Part shown: one piece after another, positions 1 through 11,227 of the stretch
How the letters are laid out: each line of letters begins with the position of its first letter
How positions within the stretch are numbered: the stretch's first letter is position 1
Assembly (NCBI GenBank): GCA_958295665.1
Contig: OY282560.1
Location: forward strand, 25,503,653-25,567,652
DNA: 64,000 nt
Reading direction: 5' to 3'
Origin: Tipula vernalis
Taxonomy: Eukaryota > Arthropoda > Insecta > Diptera > Tipulidae
Notes under the pieces: model-generated
Told to the model about the DNA's origin: nothing
The model's database searches: none
Seen by the model: only the letters and a program-made list of their open reading frames with translations
Position numbers and translations under genes: made by a program

Positions 1-559
1 CCATTTAAACTTGATAAAACTATACACAGGGTTACCATTTAAGTTGGCATAGCTACTTTAGTTTAAATCTACAGTTTCGGAAGAAAGTTGTTTGTTATTG
101 TGTGAGTTAATTATGTAGATTTCGATTGATCAAATTGAATTGCACTCAGTGCAAAAGTGTAATTTTTTTACCCTGGAAATATTCGATTGACCAAAAAATA
201 TTGCACTGACAGCTACATCAGTGCAATTTCTACTCCAGTTTTTTTGGTAGTTTTACCCCTCTTTTTGGTGGTTTGGCGTCTATTGGAGGGGGGGATCAAA
301 GTTGAGTAGATTAATCTACCAGCTCCGTAACCTTCCAATAGGGTGCGCATCACGTGAGCTGTTCTGGTCTGGTCATTAGGCAGCTGCGTGATGGGTACAA
401 TTGTGTAAGGGGTAACCTGTTCACAATTCGCAAGTGTACGTACTGCCTCCTCGTGGCAACCACTGGTAACTAAGGCCACTTGGCACATTTTTGACCATTT
501 GACACAGGCTAAAGTACGGCGCTAAAGGAGAAAACCTTGACAAAAAACCCTAATCTAAG

Positions 560-900
560 GTGGAACAGCATATGCCGGAAGATGAATGGCTGATAGGTTA
601 ATCAGCTCAAAATATGCGGACTCTGGATACCAGGCACCCTCCAGTTTTATTTAGCCTTCCTGTAGTAAAGCTGGGTGACCTACAGGTGATTTGCAATTCA
701 CAGCAACTCGTAAGAGTAAAATCAAATGGAATACGGGGCAGGAGTAGGAATATATGGCAGTGGGACAACCCTACCGTCTTTCTAGCGGAACTACATGCTG
801 TAGTAAACATCTAGGAGGGAGAGCAATAAGCCCAGGTAGTATGTATTACGTACCGGGAGGCAGTATTGTCTGGTTCATTAAGAACCTGAATATTGACTGG
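560..900 (+). pseudogene. Possible LINE RNase H domain relic
   Basis: This patch is less AT-rich than its surroundings. In one plus-strand frame it reads GAGVGIYGSGTTLP (about 736-776) and in a neighbouring frame FLAELHAVV (about 780-806). Together they resemble the glycine-rich first strand and the glutamate-bearing helix (xxAELxAv) of the RNase H domain found at the C-terminus of Jockey/I-type LINE ORF2. A frame change falls between the two halves and stop codons follow, so it can only be a dead fragment. No reverse transcriptase motif was seen next to it. The assignment rests on two short motifs and is tentative. Confidence 0.35.
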
Positions 901-969
901 ACGGATAATTAAGCAGGGGCCAGCACAATAGATCTTTTAGGTCGCAGTGCGAAGTGGCTGATCGCCCGC

Positions 970-1005
970 ATGCCCCCCCCCCCCAATAATAATAAATAAT
1001 AATAC
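970..1005. repeat. Poly-C run followed by AAT microsatellite
   Basis: A run of about a dozen C residues is followed by AAT/AATAAT units. It is simple sequence with no associated gene, and its length is likely to vary between individuals. Confidence 0.8.
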
Positions 1006-2953
1006 CCCTCTTTTTACAAATGCACTAAACAGTACTGTCATTTTCGATTTGACTTATCGTTTTAATATGGTTTGACAGATGACAGAACGCAATTCGCTGT
1101 TTATGTTCGATTGACGAAGGAATTGAGGGTACACTTTCAAAGAGGGGTACAAAATCAATCGAAAACGACATTAGTTTGTACGATCTTGAACTGGCCAAAC
1201 CAAATCAATTTTATTTTCCTCATTCAAACCCATCCATCTTAGAAAGTAGATGGTGAGTAAAAACTATAAGACAAAAATGGCGTTTACTTTTTGCGTATAA
1301 TTAGATGCCGTTAAAAATATACAATAATAAACTTTATCTTGTTGTGACCTTGAAACGTAATTTCGACATCAAAAATAATTTAACAAGATTTCCAGCCGAA
1401 CCCATCTTTTTCTGTTTCATTTTCAGTTACAAGGCGTAATTCTCGTCAAGTTAAATGTCTCACCCGGAATACCTAAATTTGAGTGTTCACTTCAAATAAG
1501 ATAGTGGGACAAAAATTTGAATGGGAAAACTTTACGATAGAATAACCTTCCAATTTTAAAACAATTTTGTTTCTTGCCCAGCAAAGGATAAACGATAGAC
1601 CTTTCCTGATCCGGATGGATGTAACTAAGAAAACAAACAATGACGGTGATGCTCCTCTAAACGGCTTTCTTTTGGGGCACTATTCTTAATATTGGTAGAA
1701 ATTTTCCAACGGGGATATCTGTCAAAACTAAGAATCCCAATGAGTAGAAAATCCTATCGAAGAAGAATAAGGATAATGATCCGTTCAACAGATTAAGGCC
1801 GTGTCAAACAAGACCACCATCCGTTTTTTAGAGCTTGCACATTTCTCGTCTCGAGCTTCGTTTCTATCAAGGGCTCTTGCCGTTGAGATCTATATGATCC
1901 AAGACCTCAGAAATGGATACAATAAACCTAACCCAGACTTGGACAAAAAAAAATATGGAAGGAAATACTCTGTCTCGTAAATCTCCTAGATTATAATATT
2001 ACAAATCTAAAACAGGCACTAAATAGATTGCCCATACTTGAAAAACCTAAATTGAGACTTAACACGGCATGCTCCTTTAAACGGACAAGTCTAGTAGGGC
2101 GTCTATCAAGGATCTAAAACCACTTCACCAGAGATGCGCAATAGTGAGCTAATTGGTCGCAGTGATACACTAGAAGGACATTTCTGAATAACATAAGAAT
2201 TCAAATGTGTAAGATTCGTATTTCATTTAAATAACAAACGACCAAATCTAATTCAAATCATCTCATCCAAAGCCCCTTTCGGCTAAACCTCTTAAAAAAA
2301 CATTAGAAAAAATAGTAATAATTCGAAGAAAACCGCAAGTATAATTGCTTTGCAAGATTTCACCACCAACGTTAGTTACATAATCGATCAGTTTAACTTT
2401 TACCCCCTAGCCCTACTTATCCCTGTTTAATATTGAACACAAACAAAATAAATTTAAAAAAAATAAAATTACCTACGTAAAAATAAGGCACGTCGAAATA
2501 ATAATAATAAAATAAATTAAAATAGGTACACTAAAAATTAAAATAAAGCCCTTTCAAAATGATTTCTATAACGTGATTCGGACCGATTTGTTTAAAACGC
2601 GCCTCGACGAATTATTTCGGGCAAACTTTATTTTAATTTTTTTGTTTTATAATAAATAATAAATAAATAAAAATAAATAAACAAATACGTTTAGTCCCCC
2701 CGGACGGAGTGGGAGGTATTTGTCCAAATATTTTACGTTTACGCTATTATCAGCTACATAACCAATATAAATTTATAGCCCTGGTATTCTAAATTTATTT
2801 TTTATGTTTAGCTGCCGAGCACTTTGGAAATTGTGATGTAGGAATGTGATTTAACATCCGGTTTTATGATTTTTGTTTTTTTAAATTAAGATTTTTTTTT
2901 TTTTATGTTTTATTTAAGTGATAGTAATTTATCTTCGCCAGATACAATGATAC
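1006..2953. other. Gene-poor AT-rich stretch
   Basis: No ORF above 60 codons with recognisable content was seen. It holds short AT-rich runs such as (AAAT)n near 2650-2690. It could be intron or intergenic sequence 3' of the RBM5/10-like exons on the minus strand. I looked for the RanBP2-type zinc finger exon expected to follow RRM1 and did not find it. Confidence 0.6.
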
Positions 2954-5900
2954 CTGTTTATATTCCATCCAGCGAGTTGCTTCCTCTTCAGTATTAAACT
3001 CGACAAAAGCAAAACCTCTTGATGCACCTATATATTTGGGATAGAGCAAAACACAAAATACGATATCAATTTTACACATTTACAGTTATAGTTTTGTTCA
3101 TCAGACATACAAAATTTTACTTTACTGTTCTTTAAATTTTCATTTTTTTTTTTTTATGATTTGTATTATTTTGTGTTTCTTTCGGTAACAGATTTAGGAC
3201 AGTTTGACCCACGCAATCCAGTAAGCGATTCTTCCTTCGTATGTTGTACACTTACCTGAATGGGTACCGCGCCGCATCTCTTGGGCGTCTTCCACAAAAC
3301 TTTCCGAAGTTTTGTTTGTTTCGATCAATCACAGATTCATTCATGCCACCCAAATCAACATAGCCCAATTAATTCACACACACACGCACACACACGCACG
3401 CACGCAGCTTTTACAATAAGATATAAGTAGTATCGTTTTATTTGTAATACAGTTGAGTCCGTATACATTTTAAAAGATACATACAAAAATAACTTAAGAA
3501 TAAACTAATTAAAATAAAAATAAATTTTAATGTTGTCTTGTTTAGAAAATGTATTATTTTTCAAATGCCGGTTTCGGACTTAATTATATTACTAACAAAA
3601 TATTAACAAGAAACCAAATTTATTATTTTATAAAACTAACAAATAAACCATTTTCTAAATATAAAACCTAATTTATTTTAATTTTAATTATATTATTGTG
3701 ATAATAGTGATAGAACAACAAAATATAATGGGACATCCATTATTACAATGAAAATAAATTTCAGAAATATCTTTTACCTGTTTTCTTTTTCTTTATGACA
3801 CGAATTGAAAGGGCTTTCAATCCGTATTGTCTTAAATCACTGCAGATCTAAAATCGGAAACAATACAAAAACATAAAAAAGTTAAAAATGTGTCTCCTTT
3901 ACAAGTAAGTATTATTGGAGAAAAAATTTACTCACGTCAGCTTCCGTGAAGTGATGTGCCAATCCCCTAACAATTATTTTATTATTTGGAACCCTAGTAC
4001 TGTAATTATTTTCTGCACCCTCACTATTATGGATTATTAAATAGAAAATGGTTAATCAAAAAAAAATAATTATATTTATGTATAACATTTCTTACCTGTC
4101 ATGACTATCATTACTAATCTCCTCCAAATAATTATTATTTGGAGAGTAGTCTTTATTTTTGTTATTGTAGTCTCTATCTCTATAATAAAACAATTATTAT
4201 TGATATCTTTTAACTTATAAAATTCTTGAATTTCCTAATCTCTAAAATATTTAAAATCGTCCCAAATTGTTTACCCCTAAATTAAACTCAAAATTTCTAA
4301 ATTTATAAGTTTTCTTTTCCTGTTTTAACAAAATTATAAAATTCCTAATTTCTTAATTTCCCCATTGTAAGTCGCAAACAAAATTTTTTGTTGAAGAATT
4401 AGCACTTCTCCAGTGGGGTGGGTAACTACAAATTTCTATAGAATAATATTACGTTTAATTACTCGATCACCTTCAGCAATCGAGAAGAAATATGTTGAGC
4501 ATGTCTTAAGAAAATACCTACTTAACACACAAATGGAAGGAAATCTTTTCACATTTGAATTCAAACCAAACACTAATATTTCTCCATTTTAGAAAGTAGT
4601 ATTATCAAAATAATGCAGACAATGTGAGAATAATCCATCTTTATGCTTAAATAGTTCAAATCGGTAACGTGATCCACTTTTGGGTCAACGTATTCCTAAA
4701 AATGTCCGGTTTTGCAAATTTGAAAATGTGGTCTAAGCTAAGCTACGATTTACCTATTCTTGAATTTGAACCCTTGATAAATCCGTGAGACCCCACAGAT
4801 GCTAAAACTTTAGATCCACGCCTCCGGATTATACAAATCTGATATTTTCGTTTAAACGACCTTTGTCAAACCTCGCCGGTTCATTAAAATTAATTTGCAA
4901 TGAACGCAGTTTTACATGGTGAATTAGGTCGTGTAAAATAGTTTGAAATCAATATTGCCAAGAAAAATGTCCCAAAAATTAAGACAATCATCCTGACATT
5001 CTCGACCGTATTAAATATATTCGTCTGAGAGACATGTTGAAATATCTATCTACTGCTACTAGATGTAGATACATTACTACTACGAATAGCGTGTTAAACG
5101 GGGGATTGGTGTACTTAAACGTGATGTTAGAATAAGTCACCCCAGGTATGATATTACTGTAGGCTGTAGAATGGTAGTGTATTCTACTAAAGTGTGTGTT
5201 TAGTGAAAGAATTGTCTTTACCAAAAACTGGACCTTGGTAAAGATTTGAGTAGATATCTACATGTCTCTACCATCCCCTACTTAAAACTATGCACAAAGA
5301 TTTTGGTAGAGTTAAACACCCCGTTAAAACGTAGCTGAATACAGAATGTTGCTCAAGCTAGCCCTGCTGGGAGTACAAGATTTCAGTCTTGGATCCTGCT
5401 TTTAGCTCTTGTATTGATTCGGGCATTATTGTGTCACGTTAAATTCAAGGAACTAGTTTAAATTTATTTATTCGCCTTTTATGTAGTGCCTGACATCTAG
5501 TAGTCGATATCAGAAACGTAAGCAAATTTCTCCTCTTCGAAAGCAAATCCATGTGTAAAATTTGACAATTTTCTTGATTTCGTTTCAAAAAAATGTTTTT
5601 CTGCTTTTCGATCAAAAATCTAGGCCGTGCCAAACTTGCAACAATTTATTGTGATAAAATAAGTCACAACCTAATTTTGATCACCTTTGGAGCCTTAAGA
5701 CTGATTTACATTCAAAAAATTTTGTAGATGCAGATGTCATGTCAAAAATTCGTTTTCTTTACACATAAATAGTAAATTAAAACAAAAAAATGTCATAAAC
5801 CAATGCAAATGATTGGTTTTCTTATTTATGTAATCTTATTATAGTTATTATTATTCACGCATAGACGATTTTACAGAAAAAAGATGAAACTCGACATCTG

Positions 5901-7173
5901 CAAAAAAAAACCAGACGAGGTTTTTTGGGTTTGTTTCTCGGGTTTCAATTGTCTTTTTTAAGTAGATGAATATTTTTTCTCTTTTTGTCTTTGTACTTTT
6001 TCCTATGTTGTTTCAATTTTTTTGCAGACTCGATTGTCGTTGAATGTAAATCAGTCTTTATCTAGATCATTTCGCTGCTTTAAAGAGGTAAATTCCCTTT
6101 TTCGTGTGTCTGGTATAATTATGCAGGTCGATATTAAACTGAAGCCAAAGGAATTAAGAAAACGTAAACAAAAACGACAATTTTCTTAAGTCGTTTTCAA
6201 TTGACCAAAAAAACTAAATTCGTTCATTTTTTTACTATGTCGAGTTTAGTTTACATTTGGTCTACCGAAAACGACATTAGTGATTTAATAATTTTAGTGG
6301 ATTTATAAGATCGATTTTTTGCCCCAAGGTACTTATTTCCGAGTTCCTAACTAGCCGAAATTCCTAGCAAGAATAAAAAATCGACCACGTGAATCAACCA
6401 ATTGATTTGATTGACTAAGGATATATATTTTTATGGTTTTATTCAATATCGAGATCCTTACAACCTATTTTTCCTACTTGGTGAACCTACTTGAACCACT
6501 CATAGATTGATACGGATAATCTAATAGTATCCTCTAGAATGTAGTCTATAGGTAGGTAGAAAACAAAATCTCCAAAATTGCGCAAATTATCAATACTACT
6601 TACCTCCTACGATCCCGTTCACGATCCCTTTCCCGATCACGATTTCGATAAAATCCACCACCACCACGTTCGCCTCTATCCTCCTGATAGTCTTGATTTA
6701 TTAAATCGCGATATAAATCAGGTGATCGCCTTGAATTATTGCGATCCCTACTGCGTGATCTTGTTCGGCTTCGTCGATTACGAGCGCCTCCCCTATCTTT
6801 ACTTCGATTTCTGTTTATATTACTTGAGAGAATTATAAATAGAGCAATCACACATTTTATCGCCACCATTATGTAAAAATTTAAAAAGTAAATTACCTTG
6901 ACCGCGATCTTGATCTACTCCTTCGGCTGCGGCCACCGCCGCCATGATCACCGCGATCCCGACGACTTTTATAGTGTGACGACGCACCCCCAGACGGATC
7001 TGGACTAGATGAACCTGAATCATTAATTTTTTTTTTGTTGTATATAACAAATTAATTATAAATAAAACACACGACTTATTATTATTATTCTTATCAATAA
7101 AGCACGTAATAAAGGCTGATAATAAGGAAATTTTTTTGGTGTTAAAAATTAGGCTTGGCTTACGTCGATCCAT
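2954..7173 (-). CDS. Rbm5: RBM5/RBM10-like RNA-binding splicing regulator, N-terminal exons (partial)
   Basis: Seven coding exons join in frame: 7173-7164, 7014-6897, 6822-6604, 4179-4096, 4023-3936, 3847-3778 and 3027-2954. All junctions use GT/AG, and the phases fit with no stop over 663 nt (221 codons). Exon 1 carries only ATG plus seven bases. Residues about 13-125 are an arginine-serine and glycine-rich region (RSRRSRSRSRSR, then RDRERDRERDRRR). An acidic/asparagine linker follows, then an RRM: RNP2-like KIIVRGL at 159-165 and RNP1 RGFAFVEF at 200-207, followed by EEATRWMEYKQ. The pairing of this RNP1 with xATRWME is characteristic of RRM1 in RBM5, RBM6 and RBM10, nuclear proteins that regulate alternative splicing at U2 snRNP-dependent 3' splice sites. 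The rest of the family architecture (RanBP2 zinc finger, second RRM, OCRE, G-patch) is not seen and probably lies left of the window. It follows the STRAD gene on the same strand by about 400 bp. Which paralogue it represents is unresolved. Confidence 0.85.
3368..3409. repeat. (CA)n/(CACG)n microsatellite in RBM5-like intron
   Basis: Interrupted CA and CGCA dinucleotide runs lie in the intron between the coding exons at 3778-3847 and 2954-3027. This is simple sequence without other content. Confidence 0.85.
5697..6057. mobile_element. MITE with 18-bp TIRs and TTA target duplication
   Basis: AAGACTGATTTACATTCA at 5697-5714 is the perfect reverse complement of 6040-6057. TTA occurs at both outer edges, so the first base or two of the repeat may belong to a TTA target duplication. 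The element is about 360 bp and has no coding capacity. It sits in the 2.4-kb intron between coding exons 3 and 4 of the RBM5-like gene. A 3-bp TWA duplication suggests mobilisation by a PIF/Harbinger-type transposase; that is inference. Confidence 0.7.
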
Positions 7174-7576
7174 GATGTTTCGTTTGGATGTGTCTAGAAT
7201 TTTTTTAATGTTTAAAAATATTGTTTTGTACAATAAATTTTATCACTATATTATTAATTCAATATAAAACTAATTTATTCATTAATTGAAGTAGGTTTTA
7301 CAATATAATTAAAAGATTAATTTGCGTTTTTCAATTTTTTTCCACACGTAAAATTAGCAATACGTTCGACATTGAACCATAGAACTGTATTTTTATAATG
7401 GATTAATTTGACATAATAGAATTTCAAGAGAACGGAAGAGTACAATTTTTGAACAAAAATTGTTCTAAAAATAATAATGAACATTTTGTACTAAAAGTGA
7501 AAACCACCCGAAATTATTTTCTATTAATAACAAAAATATATTTAATTTAATTTACGATTACTACAGACAATATAGG
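7174..7576. other. Intergenic spacer between STRAD 3' end and RBM5-like start
   Basis: This is about 400 bp of AT-rich sequence between two minus-strand genes. It must hold the STRAD 3' UTR and the promoter/5' UTR of the RBM5-like gene. AATTAAAT runs at about 7540-7553 could provide an ATTAAA poly(A) signal for STRAD. No canonical AATAAA or TATA element was fixed. Confidence 0.5.
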
Positions 7577-8699
7577 TTAAAAATCCCATTCGAAATTGCC
7601 TCCTATATCCATATCACCAAACTCGCATACCAATTTAATTTCTTCCTCTGGAAAATATTCAAAATTAAGCCGTTAACTTTTCCGTCGACATTTTAAAGTA
7701 CTCACCTCGAATTTTCGTGATATCCAGCATATCCATAATATTATGACAAAGTACAAACTGTTCCTGCAACGATGTATGCTTGATTTGCTTGAAAAAGCTG
7801 TGATTCAGCAGTTGTAAGACACTCGGCCGATTGTCTGCAAATCGCTGCAAACATTTTTCAGCAAATTTATGAAACGAATCAGATAATTTGCGTCCACTGT
7901 ATATTTTCCGCGTTTGTTGTGCATAATCATTCACCTCCAAATCATTTTGTGTTAACATATCCTCTGGCGGGCATGTTGAATTATCAAGTAGGGTTGGTTG
8001 ATTTCCGCGCACCTTTTCCGTAAACATGAACGTAGTGGGCATATCAACAAACGGTTCAATACCATTGGCCATTTCGCATGTCGTAATTCCTAACGAATAC
8101 ACATCCGATTTCTCTGTGTATCCCAGAAGATTTTGTTCAAGCACTTCCGGTGCCAACCACGTAAGCCCTTTTATATTGTTTGGGGGCAAATTATAAAGAG
8201 TTTTGGTGCGTTCCCCATTTGATATGAGGCTCGTACATTCTCGGAATCCACACAAGACTGCTTTTTTATCGTTCAGTAAGATGTGACTAGCCCGAATCGA
8301 TCGATGTATGTAACCCTTCTTGTGCAAATAATCCAGACCGTTAAGTACATCACGCAATATAAGCGCGACTATAATCTCTGGAAAACCGGTGGAAAATGCA
8401 TGGTTTATGACATCTTTACATGAACCATAGCACATAATCGGAGCAATCACATGTAAATCAAAATCATTCACGAATGCTGTGTAGAATGGCAACAAATTCG
8501 TATGATTAAATTGTCGCATCATAAGTATTTCGTCCCGTATAAAGATATTCTCCTCTTTTGCCTTATCCATGCGATATTTTTTCAGAGCAACCAATTCCTT
8601 CGAGGGAACATGCTGTGCCAAGTACACTACACCAATATTATTGCAGCACGATGATAAATCTGCTCTGATATCATACTCCTTCAGATCATTCCCAAACAT
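7577..8699 (-). CDS. Stlk: STE20-related adaptor (STRAD) pseudokinase
   Basis: Coding exons 8699-7706 and 7647-7577 are joined across a 58-bp intron (GTGAGT...CCAG), giving 354 residues. The product matches the STRAD family, the pseudokinase that with MO25 activates and relocates LKB1. The kinase fold is recognisable: beta-3 VALKK with Lys40, alpha-C Glu57, LAPE at 182-185, then DVYSLGIT and the C-lobe NHSFFKQIK at 299-307. Catalytic signatures are lost: there is no clear glycine loop, HRD is replaced by HRS (132-134) and DFG by GFR (151-153). Exon 2 supplies an acidic tail ending in Trp-Asp-Phe, matching the C-terminal Trp-Glu-Phe by which vertebrate STRAD binds MO25. Reading through the intron would end 13 codons later without this motif, so splicing is preferred. 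The start is the ATG at 8699; the frame is open a little further upstream but without an ATG. Length is somewhat below vertebrate STRADs. Confidence 0.9.
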
Positions 8700-9150
8700 T
8701 CTGAACTTGTTTTGGGATAAAATACACACTCTATTCTATTTATGCAAATTAGTTGTTTTATTTATTATAAAGTTTATTTTGGAAAAAAAAATTTTTTATT
8801 CCATCTCTGTGCGACACAAAAACAATTACACGGGAGGAAAATTATTTGTTTTGTATAAATCAGCTGTCAAAAAGGTTGGTGAAAATTTTGGGGTTGCTCG
8901 ATTTGAATATCTAAAATATGTTTTTTGTGTTATGTCGTTAAGCGGCTTAACGAAAGTTTAAACATAATTTAGTGTATGATTAGTTGCATGATTAGCATAA
9001 ATATTGTTCTTAGCCTTATTCAGTTTAGTTATTAAATATGTATTGTAAACTTTTGAATTTAGATATTAAGTTAATTTTAAATGTAGTAGTTGATAGTTTT
9101 ACAGTCTTCAGATTTTATAGTTTATCTTATATATTTTTTTCCTCTTTTCT
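8700..9150. other. Spacer between STRAD and LINE
   Basis: This AT-rich sequence holds the STRAD 5' flank on the minus strand. It probably also holds the 5' UTR of the LINE that begins its readable ORF at about 9151 on the plus strand. No separate gene was seen. Confidence 0.5.
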
Positions 9151-10381
9151 TTGCCTATTGTTTTTTCATGCATTGTATCCTGGCTTGTCATTGTGGTTGT
9201 GATTATGAGCTTTTTTAATAGTTTACCTAGCATTTCCCCGTTAGCGATAAATTGCTTGAAAGTATCTCATATTAATGCGCGTAGTGTTTCGGCGAATATT
9301 GATAAATTGAGAATGGAATTTAAGCACATTTCCCATCACATTATTGGAGTGTCTGAATCAAATCTTAAATCATCGCATACTTTTAAAAGTGTTGAAATAG
9401 ATGGGTATAAGTTGCTCAGGAATGATAGAGTGGGAAGAATAGGTGGTGGAGTTGTGTTCTATGTACGTAGTGACTTTTTTAAATATTATCATGTGAAGAT
9501 ACATTCAAAGGGTTCTTCTGAGACTTTAGAGTATCTAACAATTGAATTTAGTATTAATTCTTTAAATATAGTTGTTTGTGTTGCTTATATGCATGTTCGG
9601 GACCTTCCTCTTAATGAATTGAGTGAGCTGTTGTCTAATTTAGTTGTGGATTTTGATATGGTTATTTTGGTGGGTGACCTTAATATTGATTTTTTAGACA
9701 GGGTTGAAAGCCGTGAATTAAGAAATATCTTTGATTCACTTAATTTGCATACAACGCAAACTCAACCAACAAGAGTTTGTGATACTGCTGAAAGACTTCT
9801 GGATTACATTGTTTCTAACACCCAATTTGAAACATCTAATTTTCATCAGTCATCCTTCACTGATCATGATCTTATATCAATTGACTTTAACATACCGGTT
9901 CAACTTGAGTTGATGAGATTAAGTTTGTGCGCAACTATGATAATATGGATGTTCCCAGCCTTCATTGTGATATACTTAATGTTGATTGAATTGAATTGAG
10001 TAGATTTGATACAATTGATGGGAAGTTTGAGTTTTTATATGATAAAATCTCGACATGGCTGCATCAGTATGCTCCCTTTAAAATGATTAGGAAAAAACTC
10101 AAGCCTATCCCATGGTTCAGCTATGCTATTAAAAATAAAAAACAACTTGTTGCTATGGCAAAAAATGTATGGAAACGATCTCGTTGTGAGGAAGACAAAC
10201 CAACCTACAAAAATTATAAAAAAGAACTTAATAAGATGGTGAGATCGGCTAAGAGAAAGTTTTTGCGTGATAAGTTGGATCCCAAACTTGGCACTAAATT
10301 ATTGTGGAAGAATTTGGACAAATATGGGTTTAAAACCAAGGATTCAGCTGAGGTTGTTTCTAAATTTTCTCCTTATGAGCC
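9151..10381 (+). pseudogene. LINE (Jockey/CR1-like) ORF2, endonuclease half, interrupted
   Basis: The readable product is an apurinic-type (EEP) endonuclease as found at the N-terminus of Jockey/CR1-clade LINE ORF2. Motifs in order are INARSV, GVSESNL, GGGVVFYVR, LVGDLNIDF, RLLDYIVSN and SFTDHDLISIDF, the last with the catalytic-type Asp/His pair. A single frameshift near 9912-9930 moves the reading into a second frame that continues as a basic linker (KMIRKKLKPIPWF, SAKRKFLRDKL) typical of the region before the reverse transcriptase. Reading stops at 10381, where a Gypsy LTR begins. No reverse transcriptase part could be read beyond the Gypsy element, so the LINE is truncated or its 3' half was lost. 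Confidence 0.8.
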
Positions 10382-10821
10382 TGTGGCGTCGATCGAAAGT
10401 AAAATTGTCAAATTATAAAAATGCACCTTTAAGAATAATTAAGTACAAAATATTCGCACCATGTTTAGATTCCTAAAAAACGTAGCAAGCAACAAAAAAG
10501 GGTTTTTGTTTTTTCAAAGAAGTCAGAAGAAGTCAGAAAAAAAACAATAACATAACTTACGACTTGAGTTTCTTGGTGCAAATTGTATCTCCTCTCTGTT
10601 TTAGTAAACCAAATAAAAATAAAAGTTTAAAAGCTAAAGTACTTGTATTACTATAAAAAGCAATAAAAAATATATGTGTTATTAATCAAAAAACACACTA
10701 ACGAATAGCGAAAGCGGGCTTCGCCTAATTGTGCTCGATAGGGAGTTGCCATCCCCGAGCCGCTAGAGGGCTTCGCATAAGTGTGCACGCTAGGGAGTTG
10801 CCATCCCAGAACCACCAAAAA
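10382..10821 (+). repeat. 5' LTR of Gypsy element
   Basis: Begins TGTGGCGTCG, identical to the 3' LTR start. A poly(A) signal AATAAA lies at 10612-10617. The distal part contains two copies of a 40-bp unit (10716-10755 and 10768-10807, 52-bp period), each beginning GGGCTTCGC and ending TAGGGAGTTGCCATCCC. The 3' edge is fixed only to within a few A residues, because the LTR seems to end CCACCA or CCACCAAAAA. Confidence 0.9.
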
Positions 10822-10822
10822 G

Positions 10823-10840
10823 TGGTAACCACGACGTGAT
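10823..10840 (+). other. Primer-binding site matching tRNA-Trp
   Basis: TGGTAACCACGACGTGAT starts within about 1-7 nt of the 5' LTR end. By my recollection of animal tRNA-Trp it complements the 3' terminal 18 nt at 16 of 18 positions. The match continues through 10841-10857 at 15 of 17 positions, covering the T-loop and variable-loop side of the tRNA. Confidence 0.75.
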
Positions 10841-11227
10841 CTAAACACGCAACCTTCCGATGCAAGAAAATAGTGTCTTCACCACAAAATAGTGAATCGA
10901 AAGAGAGTTGTTCGCCCACGGGTCACGCCCGATTTCTCAGCGATTGGGGTTACAATCACCTTCCTCCAGCAGCAGACAACAAGGCGGCAATCATTAAACG
11001 TCTTCAACATAGCAACATATCAGAGACCGAGGTGACTCCATTTTTTTAACGAGTCTCTGCACCGGCTTTCTGCTAAATTTAAATAACTGTAAGTACTTAA
11101 TTATTTTTATCGGTGCATATTTTAATACTCTCGCGCATCAAATTAATTATCTCGCAAATATATGTTTATATCGGTCTTAAATTAAAAATTATTTTTCTCC
11201 TGCACTACCTTCACTAAATTTTTCGTA

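Noticed and set aside
213..488. 91-codon minus-strand open frame
   Set aside because: No domain recognised and no splice or promoter context; it may be transposon-derived, but I cannot support a call.
7665..7706. STRAD ending by readthrough at 7665
   Set aside because: It would lose the conserved C-terminal Trp-Asp-Phe, and consensus donor and acceptor sites flank a short intron.
8569..8961. 130-codon plus-strand frame over the STRAD 5' end
   Set aside because: It is antisense to the well-supported STRAD exon and has no family resemblance.
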